Shown piece by piece: positions 1-11,843 of a stretch of DNA of 64,000 bases (the first letter of the stretch is position 1; the number at the start of each line of letters is the position of its first letter). The DNA is taken from NCBI RefSeq assembly GCF_963678635.1, contig NC_087069.1, positions 41,997,883 to 42,061,882 of the forward strand, read 5' to 3'. The notes below the pieces were generated by a model. The model saw only the letters and a list, made by a program, of their open reading frames with translations, was not told where the DNA came from and made no database searches. The DNA comes from Symsagittifera roscoffensis (Eukaryota > Xenacoelomorpha > Acoela > Convolutidae). A program made the translations under genes and the position numbers.

Positions 1-87
1 CACAGATATCTAGTTTTTCTTGTATTGCATTTTTTCAAAAAAGTTTTTATTTGCCATGTCTACTTTGTTTTGATATAAATTTTTGGT

Positions 88-120
88 GTTACCTTCTCGT
101 GGAGTGTGCTTTAGGCTGCG
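88..120. other. Invariant 33-bp box of the R head (first of 11)
   Basis: A GC-richer box containing CTCGTGGAGTGTGCTTTAGG is unchanged in all 11 R heads: 88, 2,682, 5,282, 7,857, 12,870, 20,982, 23,556, 28,560, 36,576, 39,149 and 44,145 (starts), while its flanks vary. A TATAAAT motif lies about 15-20 bases upstream on the plus strand. On the minus strand an eight-codon frame MKTR(L/H)AA with a good start context is followed by AGAAG|GTAAC, a possible splice donor. Function unknown. It could be a short transcript, a 5' exon or a protein-binding site. Confidence 0.4.
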
Positions 121-1544
121 TGCCGTGTTTTCATTTGTTTGTTATTTTTTTTAAACCCTAATAATTATTTGAAAAATTTCTAACAAAAACCATTTGAATT
201 TCCTCGAGTTACTTTAGAAGAAAAAAAAGGAAAAATCCCAATTGAATTCCTTATTGATGAAATGTTGAATCTTAATTTTTTTTCACAGTTTTCTGTACGC
301 TTTATTTTTGGTACAAAACAGAGTCATCCGACTAGGTAAAGTTCTCTTTAGCGAAACTGACTCAACCGAAGAAAATTATTGTTAGACCAACTATTGAGTA
401 TCAACGCTTTAAGCTAGAGGTTGAATTACACCTGATAAGGAAGAACTTTTTGTTTTTTCTTGAAAATTTGAAACTGATCAAAAGTCGTTTTCATTAACTA
501 CCCAATCCACAAAATTGACAAAGACTCCCAGCAAAGTTCTTTTTTCTTCCATTTGTTTAAAGATAATCAAAGCTCAAAAATCCTTCGTCATCAGGGTTAT
601 AATAAGATTTCCAGAGATTTGTGTTAAAAGATTCATCAATTTCAAGCTATCCTCTCCAATTTACATCAAAAACTTCTTCATAACTGTTCATATTATCTAA
701 TTTGCTTCTACGACAAAATTTATCATGATTTTTCCGAAGAAGTCCTATATTCTAAGTTAATTCCCACTTTCTGCTTTATAAAGTGACTCGTTATTGCACT
801 CACTTTGCATAAAAATTCAGGAAGCACCGAAGAAATTAGAAGGAACATAGTATCAATTAAACGAACACTTTGCTGGTAGAGGTAAAATTAGTGGTACACC
901 TCAAATGTCTGAAATATAATTGTGTTTTATGCGAGTTTACGTTTAGCAGATAAATTTTTTTTATTAAATAACCACCTTGAATGCAAAAATACAGTTTTCT
1001 TACCAATAAAAATCAAATACTTGCAACCTATTCAGAATGTTTTTTTTTTAATTTTCATTTTGCCCAATTTTTCTAAGACCCAGTTAAGTGTGAGAGAATT
1101 GAAATCCTTTAATAAGTTTAAAAGAGAATAAATAAAAGATGGTCGAAAAAAATTATAAGTGTAATTTTGAGAAAATTTTGATGAATGAATTAAGAGCAGT
1201 TTTTTTTGGATCTGCAGAACTTTTATGGCAGAACTTTTTAGAGTTTCGCAATGAATTTTAGTTCTGAATTTCTGCTTTTTCTTAATCTACCAAAAAAACT
1301 CTTCATCAATTTAAACTCATAAAAGAGACATGGACATAAAGCTGCGTCAAATAAAACATTTTAATATAAAACGTAAGCATGTTTGAGTCAACATTATTCT
1401 ATTTTTCTTCCCACTTTTTCAATTGGAAGAATATTGAGGCAAACCAGAGCAAAAACATAAATTTCACAGTATGACTGTTTGACTCGCTTCATTTTAATTA
1501 TCATACGAATGGAGAGAATATACATCGATTTCTGCTAAAGTTAT

Positions 1545-4500
1545 CAGCTAGCTTAAGAAACTCTAACAAAATTCTTAGTATTTTCTGTAAAAAAGTTTTA
1601 CAATCACAACAAATTTGTTAAGCTAACAAAATTTAAAAAATGTAGATCTTGACAGCCAATTTTTTTTTTATGCTTCATCTATCATCTTCCTTAAGAACAA
1701 ATTTTGCTTGATTTCAACCAAAAACATAGGTAAGTTATTGGAAAAATGTATCAATTAACCGAACGGTGTCAGAGGCCATAGTTCGAAAGAAAGTATCCAT
1801 AAACATCTGAAATTTTAAGTAACGTTAGTAATTTGATTTAAAATAACGAAAACTCAATTGCTCTACGCAAAATCAACCGTGTTTTAGTGTCTTTTACTGG
1901 AATTCTTAGTCTATTACTAACAACCGAAATTGAAGCAAAAATCCTATAGAAAGAAACTCTAATTTGTTTTGTCTAAAAATTTTAATATAGTTTTGAAGAG
2001 ATTTCTCAAGGCAGATTTATGCAAATTATTATCTGGAAATGTTCCAGATCTTACTAAATTATCCAAATTTGAATCTTTTTGTCAACGTCAGGTATCAAAA
2101 AAGTGAAAAAATAAATACTTTTAATGCAAAAACCACCCTTAATCTGCTCGAAAACGCACTACACTATAAACTCAACCAAATACACTAACTTTTATAAAAT
2201 GATCGAAGTTTATAAAATGATCGCTTGGCAAAGCGAAACAATTAGTCGATGTTTTATAATTATGCACTATTTTTGTTACCATTTTCTCACAAAAACGTAT
2301 CCGCTTATTAGCTCATATTATGTACTTTTACGGAAATTTATAAGAACAAATTCCCCGAAAGCAGGTCACTATTCCAGTTCTCACAGTGGATTGAAGTTTC
2401 TCTGATCGACTTCCAATGAAATTTTCACAATATCTTGAATTTGATTATCTCTCAAGTTTCTTTCATCATCAATCACAACTTTTGAGCAAAATCATAAATA
2501 AAAGATTTAAAAAAGCAGTGAAAATTGTTTCATACTATTTACTAGAAAAATTCTCTATCAAAATTTATCGAAATACTAGAATTTATCAAAATTGCGCAGA
2601 TATCTAGTTTTTCTTGTATTGCGTTTTTTCAATAAATTTTTTATTTGCCATTTTTACTTGTTTTTGATATAAATTTTTAGTGTTACCTTCTCGTGGAGTG
2701 TGCTTTAGGCTGCGAGCCGTGTTTTCATTTGTTTGTTATTTTTTTGAAAACCTTAATCACTATTTGAAAAAAATTTTACAAAAACCATTTGAGTTTCCTC
2801 GAGTTACTTTAGAAGAAAAAAGGAAAAATTCCAATTGATTTTCTTATTGATGAAATGGATGTTGAATACTAGTTTTTTTCACAGTTTTTTGTACGTTTTT
2901 TTGTACAAAACAGAGTTATCCGACTAGGAAAAGTTCTCTTTAGAGAAACTGACTCAACTGAAGAAAATTATTGTTAGACCAACTTTTGCGTATCAAAGGT
3001 TTAAGCTAACGGCTGAATTACACCTGATAAGAAAGAATTTTTTGTTTTTTTTTCTTGAAAAATTGAAACTGATCAAAAAGTTGTTTTCATTAACTACCCA
3101 ATTCACAAATTTGACAAAGACTCCCAGCAAAGTTCTTTTTTCTTCCAATTTTTTGAAGATAATTAAAGTTCAAAATCCTTCATGATCAGGTTTATAATAA
3201 GATTTCCAGAGATTTCTGTTAAAAGATTCATCAATTTCAAGCTATCCTCTCCAATTTACATCAAAAATTTCTTCATAACTGTTCATGTTATCTAATTTTC
3301 TTCTACGACAAAATTTATCATGATTTTTCCGAAGAAGTCCTATATTCTAAGTTAATTCCCACTTTCTGCCTTATAAAATGACTCGTTATTGCACTCACTT
3401 TGCATGAAAATTCAGGCAGCACCGAAGAAACTAGAATGACCATAGTACCAATTAAACGAACACTTTGCTGGTAGAGGTAAAATTAAAAGTACACCTCAAA
3501 TGCCTGAATTTTTATTGTGTTTTATGCGAGTTTACGTTTAGCAGATAAATTTTTTTAAAACAAATAATCACTTTGATTGCAGAAATACAGTTTTCTTACC
3601 AAAAAAAATCAAATACTTGCAAACTATTCGTAATGTTTTTTTTTTAATTTTCATTTTGCCCAATTTTTCTAAGACCTAGTTAAGTGTGAGAGAATTGAAA
3701 TCCTTTAATAAGTTTAAAAGAGAATACATAATAGATGGTCAAAAAAAATTATAAGTGTAATTTTGAGAAAATTTTGATAAATGAAATAAGAGCAGTTTTT
3801 TTTGGATATTATCTGAAAATTTTTATGCTAGAACTTTTTAGAGTTTCGCAATGAGTTTTAGTTCTGAATTTCTGTTTTTTCTTAATCTACCAAAAAAACG
3901 CTTTATCAATTTCAACTCATAAAAGAGACATGGACATAAAGCTGCGTCAAATAAAACCTTTTAATATAAAACGTAAGCATGTTTGATTCAACATTATTCT
4001 ATATTTCCTCCCACTTTTTCAATTGGAAGAATATTGAAGCAAACCAGAGCGAAAACATAAATTTCACAGTATGAATGTTTGATTCGCTTTACTTTAATTA
4101 TCATACGAATGGAGAGAATATACATCGATTTCTAGTAAAATTATCAGCTAGCTTAAGAAACTCTAACAAAATTCTTAGTATTTTCTGTAAAAAAGTTTTA
4201 CAATCACAACAAATTTGTTAAGCTAACAAAATTTAAAAAATGTAGATCTTGACAGCCAATTTTTTTTTTATGCTTCATCTATCATCTTCCTTAAGAACAA
4301 ATTTTGCTTGATTTCAACCAAAAACATAGGTAAGTTATTGGAAAAATGTATCAATTAACCGAACGGTGTCAGAGGCCATAGTTCGAAAGAAAGTATCCAT
4401 AAACATCTGAAATTTTAAGTAACGTTAGTAATTTGATTTAAAATAACGAAAACTCAATTGCTCTACGCAAAATCAACCGTGTTTTAGTGTCTTTTACTGG

Positions 4501-6790
4501 AATTCTTAGTCTATTACTAACAACCGAAATTGAAGCAAAAATCCTATAGAAAGAAACTCTAATTTGTTTTGTCTAAAAATTTTAATATAGTTTTGAAGAG
4601 ATTTCTCAAGGCAGATTTATGCAAATTATTATCTGGAAATGTTCAAGATCTTACTAAATTATCCAAATTTGAATCTTTTTGTCAATGTCAGGTATCAAAA
4701 AAGTGAAAAAATAAATACTTTTAATGCAAAAACCACCCTTAATCTGCTCGAAAACGCACTACACTATAAACTCAACCAAATACACTAACTTTTATAAAAT
4801 GATCGAAGTTTATAAAATGATCGCTTGGCAAAGCGAAACAATTAGTCGATGTTTTATAATTATGCACTATTTTTGTTACCATTTTCTCACAAAAACGTAT
4901 CCGCTTATTAGCTCATATTATGTACTTTTACGGAAATTTATAAGAACAAATTCCCCGAAAGCAGGTCACTATTCCAGTTCTCACAGTGGATTGAAGTTTC
5001 TCTGATCGACTTCCAATGAAATTTTCACAATATCTTGAATTTGATTATCTCTCAAGTTTCTTTCATCATCAATCACAACTTTTGAGCAAAATCATAAATA
5101 AAAGATTTAAAAAAGCAGTGAAAATTGTTTCATACTATTTACTAGAAAAATTCTCTATCAAAATTTATCGAAATACTAGAATTTATCAAAATTGCGCAGA
5201 TATCTAGTTTTTCTTGTATTGCGTTTTTTCAATAAATTTTTTATTTGCCATTTTTACTTGTTTTTGATATAAATTTTTAGTGTTACCTTCTCGTGGAGTG
5301 TGCTTTAGGCTGCGAGCCGTGTTTTCATTTGTTTGTTATTTTTTTGAAAACCTTAATCACTATTTGAAAAAAATTTTACAAAAACCATTTGAGTTTCCTC
5401 GAGTTACTTTAGAAGAAAAAAGGAAAAATTCCAATTGATTTTCTTATTGATGAAATGGATGTTGAATACTAGTTTTTTTCACAGTTTTTTGTACGTTTTT
5501 TTGTACAAAACAGAGTTATCCGACTAGGAAAAGTTCTCTTTAGAGAAACTGACTCAACTGAAGAAAATTATTGTTAGACCAACTTTTGCGTATCAAAGGT
5601 TTAAGCTAACGGCTGAATTACACCTGATAAGAAAGAATTTTTTGTTTTTTTTTCTTGAAAAATTGAAACTGATCAAAAAGTTGTTTTCATTAACTACCCA
5701 ATTCACAAATTTGACAAAGACTCCCAGCAAAGTTCTTTTTTCTTCCAATTTTTTGAAGATAATTAAAGTTCAAAATCCTTCATGATCAGGTTTATAATAA
5801 GATTTCCAGAGATTTCTGTTAAAAGATTCATCAATTTCAAGCTATCCTCTCCAATTTACATCAAAAATTTCTTCATAACTGTTCATGTTATCTAATTTTC
5901 TTCTACGACAAAATTTATCATGATTTTTCCGAAGAAGTCCTATATTCTAAGTTAATTCCCACTTTCTGCCTTATAAAATGACTCGTTATTGCACTCACTT
6001 TGCATGAAAATTCAGGCAGCACCGAAGAAACTAGAATGACCATAGTACCAATTAAACGAACACTTTGCTGGTAGAGGTAAAATTAAAAGTACACCTCAAA
6101 TGCCTGAATTTTTATTGTGTTTTATGCGAGTTTACGTTTAGCAGATAAATTTTTTTAAAACAAATAATCACTTTGATTGCAGAAATACAGTTTTCTTACC
6201 AAAAAAAATCAAATACTTGCAAACTATTCGTAATGTTTTTTTTTTAATTTTCATTTTGCCCAATTTTTCTAAGACCTAGTTAAGTGTGAGAGAATTGAAA
6301 TCCTTTAATAAGTTTAAAAGAGAATACATAATAGATGGTCAAAAAAAATTATAAGTGTAATTTTGAGAAAATTTTGATAAATGAAATAAGAGCAGTTTTT
6401 TTTGGATATTATCTGAAAATTTTTATGCTAGAACTTTTTAGAGTTTCGCAATGAGTTTTAGTTCTGAATTTCTGTTTTTTCTTAATCTACCAAAAAAACG
6501 CTTTATCAATTTCAACTCATAAAAGAGACATGGACATAAAGCTGCGTCAAATAAAACCTTTTAATATAAAACGTAAGCATGTTTGATTCAACATTATTCT
6601 ATATTTCCTCCCACTTTTTCAATTGGAAGAATATTGAAGCAAACCAGAGCGAAAACATAAATTTCACAGTATGAATGTTTGATTCGCTTTACTTTAATTA
6701 TCATACGAATGGAGAGAATATACATCGATTTCTAGTAAAATTATCAGCTAGCTTAAGAAACTCTAACAAAATTCTTAGTATTTTCTGTAA
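1545..6790. repeat. Tandem duplication of exactly 2,600 bp inside A0
   Basis: The stretch from about 1,545 to 4,190 is repeated at 4,145-6,790 with a constant offset of 2,600. I saw only two mismatches, near 2,045 and 2,086. A1 and A2 have a single copy at this place. The near identity marks this as a very young event, or as an assembly or haplotype artefact. Confidence 0.88.
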
Positions 6791-8721
6791 AAAAATTTTA
6801 CAATCACAACAAATTTGTTCAGCTAACAAAATTGGATGAATGTAGATCTCGACAGCCAATTTTTATTTTAGGCTTCATCTATCATCTTCCTTAAGAACAA
6901 ATTTTGCTTGATTTCAATCAAAAACAGTAAGTTATTGGAAAAATGTATCAATTAACCGAACGGTGTCATAGGCCATACTTCGAAAGAAAGTATCCATAAA
7001 CATCTGAATTTTTATGTAACGTTAGTTACTTGATCAAAAATAACAAAAACTCAATTGCCCTACACAAAATCACCCTTATTTCAATGTTTTTTTTACTGGA
7101 ATCTTACTCTATTACTAGCAACCGAAATTGAAGCAAAAATCCTTAAGGAAAAAATTCTAATTTGTTTTGTCAAAAATTTTTAATTTAGTTTTGAAGTGAA
7201 TTCTCAGTGCAAATTTATGTAAATTATTATCTGGAAATGTTCAAGATCCAACTAAATTTTCCAAATTTGTATCTTTTTGTCAACGTCAGGTATCAAAAAA
7301 AAACTTTTGGTGCAAAAACCACCCTTTATTTGCTCGACAACGCACTACACTATAAACTCAACCAAATACTCTAACTTGAGAAGTTATTAAAATGACTGCT
7401 TGGCAAAGCGAAACAATTAGTCGATGTTTTATAATTATACACTAGTTTTGTTACCATTTTCTCACAAATACGTATCCGCTTATTAGCTCATATTATGTAC
7501 TTTTACGGCAATTTATAACAACAAAATCCCCGAAAGCAGGTCACTATTCCAGTTCTCACAGTGAATTGAAGTTTTTCTGATCGACTTCCCATGAAATTTT
7601 CACAAAAATTTGAAACTGATAATCTCTCAAGTTTCTTTCATCATCAATCACAACTTTTGAGCAAAACCATAAATAAAAGATTAAGAAAAGCTTTAAAATT
7701 GTCTCATACTATTTACTAGAAAAATTCTCTATCAAAGTTTATCAAAACACTAGAGCTTTATCAAAATTGCACAGATATCTAGTTTTTCTTGTATTGCATT
7801 TTTTCAAAAAAGTTTTTATTTGCCATGTCTACTTTGTTTTGATATAAATTTTTGGTGTTACCTTCTCGTGGAGTGTGCTTTAGGCTGCGTGCCGTGTTTT
7901 CATTTGTTTGTTATTTTTTTTAAACCCTAATAATTATTTGAAAAGTTTCTAACAAAAACCATTTGAATTTCCTCGAGTTACTTTAGAAGAAAAAAAAGGA
8001 AAAATCCCAATTGAATTCCTTATTGATGAAATGTTGAATCTTAATTTTTTTTCACAGTTTTCTGTACGCTTTATTTTTGGTACAAAACAGAGTCATCCGA
8101 CTAGGTAAAGTTCTCTTTAGCGAAACTGACTCAACCGAAGAAAATTATTGTTAGACCAACTATTGAGTATCAACGCTTTAAGCTAGAGGTTGAATTACAC
8201 CTGATAAGGAAGAACTTTTTGTTTTTTCTTGAAAATTTGAAACTGATCAAAAGCCGTTTTCAATAACTACCCAATTCACAAATTTGGCAAAGAATCTCAG
8301 CAAAGTTCATTTTTCCTCCATTTTTTTTTGAAGATAATCAAGAGTTCAAAATCCTTCATGATCAGGTTCATAATAAGATTTCCAGACATTTGTGTTAAAA
8401 GATTCATCAATTTTAAGCTATCCTCTCAAACTTACATCAAAATTAAAGAATCTGACTTTCTACTTGAAAATCAACAGTTTCTTATTCATAATATACAAAA
8501 AAATCAACTGACTTGTTGAGAAAACTACGACAATGGAAACGACAATGTCTGAAACGTTTCTGAAAGGGAGCTTTATTTCTGATTAAATACGACTTTGCTA
8601 ACAAAGTTTCCAAAAAAAGTAGGTAAAAGCTGACTGGACACGACTAGAGACGAAACAACAAAAATCAAAAAACTGAACCCACAAATTTACGTCAAAGTCA
8701 AAGTACATGACTTTCTACTAG

Positions 8722-9030
8722 CTTCTGACCAATATTGCAAAAACAGCTCAGCGAACTAGCCAAGTCTCTGCCGTGCTGTCAAAATTGGTCAGAGAAATCA
8801 AAAAAGAGAAGTACTTTGGCTAAGACTTTTTTGCGTTCACCTTCAAGCCAATCGGTTGAACAGTTGAATCATCAATGGTTTAATAATTACAGATGTCGCT
8901 CCCTTAGGTAAGTCAAACATATCATCAGATAATTATGTTGCGACCCGTCATTTGATGCATCGAAGAATGCACCAATTTTGGAAGCTTTTTAATAACCACC
9001 CCTTTTGTCTGATTCAGCGCTGTAGGATAA
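8722..9030 (+). pseudogene. Segment D, A0 U1 copy: terminal exons of an unknown gene, decayed
   Basis: A frame entered after CTTTCTACTAG would read TNIAKTAQRTSQVSAVLSK and so on. A GTAAGT donor follows at 8,908 and TTTGTCTGATTCAG acceptor ends at 9,017. The short last exon ends in TAA at 9,028-9,030. An in-frame TAA interrupts the larger exon in every copy. This copy also has an extra base after that stop, so the frame is lost. Other frames here also look partly coding, so the call rests mainly on the splice-like edges and the conserved final stop. Confidence 0.4.
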
Positions 9031-9186
9031 GATGTAAGCTCATAAGTGCTAATCTGTGTCATAACTTTTTAAAACTCTCTACGTACAATCAGAATTTCTA
9101 ATGAAAAATCTCAGTGATTTTTTTTTGTATTTATCAACGAAACAGTATATTGGAGGTTTTGACTAGGGAATGGCAGTTTTTGAAAT

Positions 9187-9194
9187 TATATAAG
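9187..9194 (+). promoter_or_regulatory. TATA-like element TATATAAGG downstream of D (U1)
   Basis: TATATAAGGCGGAA lies here, at about 24.89 kb and at about 40.48 kb. The D' copies have TATAAAAGGCGGAA at 16,925 and about 32,681. The element is kept although its surroundings vary between U1 and U2. It could drive the gene remnant 450 bases downstream in U1. No transcript evidence. Confidence 0.35.
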
Positions 9195-9430
9195 GCGGAA
9201 TTTTGTTCAATTGTTTTTTTTTTGTATTTGTAAAACGTGTCTTTGATGCTCGCATTTTATGAGTAGAAACAAACATCTGTGTTGACTTCAAGTTAAACGT
9301 GTTTGATTATTAGTTAATGCTATTAGTTAATGCTACCTTCCTGCTGTTACAAGAACCTTCAATTGCTTCCACGATGCTAGATTTTCAGTAACAAAAGTAG
9401 GATATGTTGGGGAAAAATTGCCGGGGTAGT

Positions 9431-9454
9431 GGGGGGGGGGGGGGGGGTGGGGGG
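9431..9454 (+). repeat. G run (G17 T G6), A0
   Basis: A pure run of 17 G is followed by T and 6 G. The equivalent runs are G10 at 25,129-25,138 and G13 at 40,714-40,726, so its length changes quickly. Such runs can form G-quadruplexes and are unstable in animals that lack a FANCJ-type helicase. About 370 bases downstream the same strand carries a C run (C12 in A0 and A1). Confidence 0.9.
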
Positions 9455-9662
9455 TCTTGATGCTCTTTTTCATGTTTTAACTGCCTTCTCTCTCAGCTCT
9501 AAATCTGTCCTTACTTTTGTTTTCACTCTGTATCTGTTACTCATTTTATTGCTCAAAAAGATCTTCTCAGTGCAAAACAGCAACCTTATGTATTCGGTAG
9601 ATTTTTTGCCTGATCTAGTACAAATTCAAATGCGAGAATCAGTCTCTGGATTTTTTTGGCAG

Positions 9663-10039
9663 GAATGGACATCCCAACCCAAGTGTGGCACATAGTGGAA
9701 GTTATGCGAATGGATCTCATCAAATACCATACGACGCAAGTACCATCATAGAGAACCAACTTGGAACAAAGCAACTGATGGAGGAACTGTCTGAGCATGT
9801 GGGAATGAACTAATCCCACCCCCCCCCCCCACATTCCTGATTCTAGATATATGGCTTAAACAGTCAACGACTTCCTGTTTCCTTGGGAGGATGCAGAATC
9901 AGCCGAGAACCCCATTGGAGTAGACGAAGATGAAGGGTTCTCGTTATTAATGCATCAAAACAGGCCACCACAACAACCACTGCAACCTGGACCAGCTCTG
10001 CGTTCTATAGACAACCTCCAAAACTCGACACTTCTTTGA
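9663..10039 (+). pseudogene. U1 gene remnant, A0 copy, decayed
   Basis: Homologous to 40,951-41,322. The first part, after a TTTTTTGGCAG acceptor, keeps the frame NGHPNPSVAHSGSYANGSHQ up to a TAA at 9,811-9,813. The second part carries a premature TAA in the codon that is CAA in A2. Between them the C run is 12 C long, against CCCCGCC in A2, which shifts the frame further. Local GC is well above the flanks. Confidence 0.6.
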
Positions 10040-10294
10040 ATATCAATTTTTGTAAATAGTTTTTGCTTGTTATTCATTTCATCTTTTGTAATTTTTATCG
10101 TTGTTTCTTATTCCTTCTAGCTGTGAGAATAAATTTTTATTTCAGGGTAAGACACACCAAATTATTGAAATATTTTAGAAGACAAAAAAAAGTTTGCAAT
10201 ACAACATTTGTACACATATTACGATTTTTTTTGCATAAAAAACGCTAAAAATTTGCACAAAAGTACAAATACTTCTCAAAAAAAATACTTCTGA

Positions 10295-10475
10295 AATTAT
10301 TTTCGCATCTTGTCAAAAAAAATGAACACTTTTCGTATCTTGTCGAAAAAGAAATGAAACACCGTTTTTTGTAGAAGAACGTGAAATATTTTCCGTATTT
10401 TATAAAAAAAAAAAATGTTTTTGTATTCTGTGGGAAAAATAGTGAAACACATTTACCATCTTGCCTAAAAAAAAT
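10295..10475. repeat. 30-bp-period satellite, U1 of A0
   Basis: GCATCTTGTCAAAAAAAATG-like units start near 10,304, 10,334, 10,363, 10,393, 10,423 and 10,454. Copies lie at about 25,985-26,160 and 41,580-41,745. On the minus strand it translates to Phe/Lys/Cys-rich ten-residue repeats, which I take as a by-product and not a gene. Confidence 0.7.
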
Positions 10476-10707
10476 CATAACCGTTTTAATTGCACCTTTA
10501 ATATTAATCTTTATTAGTTTCTTAGTTCAATTTTTATCCTTTAGAAATTTATTTTATGCATGCCTATTGATCAAAAAAAAATAGAAAACTAATGTTTTAA
10601 CATAGCGAATAGCGGTGAAAAACATCAATGTAGAAACTTTCTAAGCAATGAGTCAACACGTTTTTTGTAATAAAAATTTTAGTTTTTTGCTTTATTGTTT
10701 ACAAAAA

Positions 10708-11843
10708 AAAAGTTAAAACTTTAAATAATTTTTGGAAAATCAAAGAAAAAACATATATATTTTACTAAAATAAGGTCCTAGAGGCTTTCGCACACTTGTC
10801 AAAAAAATTAAAAAACAATTTTTACATTTTGCGAAAAATTTCGAAACATTTAGGCTTTTCTGTGTCAAAACAATTTTTGCATCTCTCAAAAAAAGGAATG
10901 ATAAATTTGCATACTTGTCGAGAAAGAAAAATCAAATTCTACATCTTGCAAAAAATCTTAGATGTTTTTGTACACTTTATTGTATTGAAAACTACATGGA
11001 TTTAGATAACAAAAACTGTTCACGCTGGATCAAAATTAACCTTACTGGATTCTTATAACAAATTTTGAATTCTCAAAAAAATGAAATTTTCTTTGAAAAA
11101 GCCAATCCGAGGTTCTGACGTGCTTCATGACAGACAGATCTAAGAAGGTGTTTTTTGAATGATTCAGGCAAAAAAAATCAACCAGAGAAAATGACGTCAC
11201 ACACTTTAACTTTTATAGCACAGTAAAAGTTGTAGAAAAATTTCACCAGAGAACATGTCGTCATTACACATTAAATTCTAGAATCTTCTAATTTCTAAAA
11301 TCTACAGATTAAATCTTCGAATTTTATAGAAAATCATTACACAATAACCTCTAGATTTTTCTGAATATTCAAAATAATAAAATCGTTCGAAAAAAATTTA
11401 TCTAATCAGAATTGCGGAACTAACTCTAAGGTGATGAGATTGATGAAAAAAATTGTAGACTTTATATATTTTGCCTTTTTTCTTCCAAATATTAATGAAG
11501 ATACTCAATCAGGGTTGTGATTATTAAGAATAGTTTTTAAAGAATTTCATTCCAACAACATGAATAAATTTTTTAGAAGAAATGGAAAACTATCCCAAAA
11601 AGTGAAGCCAATCATAATAGAACGGGCGAGTTACTGCATGCAGTTTGAAATTGGTACCAAATCTATCAAGATTCTCAGATTTAATAAAAATTCCTAGTCA
11701 ATTGAGCAAAATATCATAGATCTTTCAGAATGAAGAGAATTCGAAAGTTAAATAATTAGACAATTTAGAACAGAATCGGCTATGTCTAAGTCATCTTTGA
11801 GAAAAAAATACGGGTTTTCATGCGATTCAAAAGAAAAAAATTG
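10708..11843. repeat. Segment P of A0
   Basis: It starts at AAGTTAAAACTTTAAATAAT, holds six 30-bp satellite units (about 10,790-10,960), then a 75-bp direct repeat with CCAGAGAA(A/C)ATG and the octamer TGACGTCA at 11,192-11,199. It ends at GATTCAAAAGAAAAAAATTGG. It is a diverged copy of P' (13,466-14,525). No gene seen. Confidence 0.78.

Larger units (their letters stand above)
1..8445. repeat. R-repeat block of A0 (three 2.6-kb elements and a head)
   Basis: R elements begin near 1, 2,597, 5,197 and 7,770 with CAGATATCTAGTTTTTCTTG and are about 2.6 kb long. The first is a chimera: to about 480 it matches the R head that precedes U1 (7,770; 39,062), then it matches the R that follows the filler (18,600; 34,360). 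The last is cut by U1. Open frames inside are rich in Lys, Ile, Phe, Tyr and Ser, as AT-rich noncoding DNA gives, and they break in diverged R copies, so I do not call genes here. Confidence 0.85.

Noticed and set aside
88-120. The invariant R box as a spliced-leader or small nuclear RNA gene
   Set aside because: A donor-like GTAAC and a U-rich stretch exist, but on opposite strands, and no stem-loop set was seen. It is kept only as an unexplained conserved box.
2124-2607. Open frames repeated in many R elements (starting MQKPPLICSKTHYTINS and MKFSQYLEFDYLSSFFHH)
   Set aside because: They recur because R recurs. Residues are those of AT-rich DNA, and the first frame is broken in diverged R copies (for example near 7,320-7,560). 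There is no codon bias and there are no splice or start signals.
9586-9834. Minus-strand 82-codon frame across the U1 remnant
   Set aside because: It is the antisense of the better-supported plus-strand frames and begins in the C run.
10245-10478. Phe/Lys/Cys-rich minus-strand frames in U1 and P
   Set aside because: They are translations of the 30-bp satellite, as their ten-residue periodicity shows.
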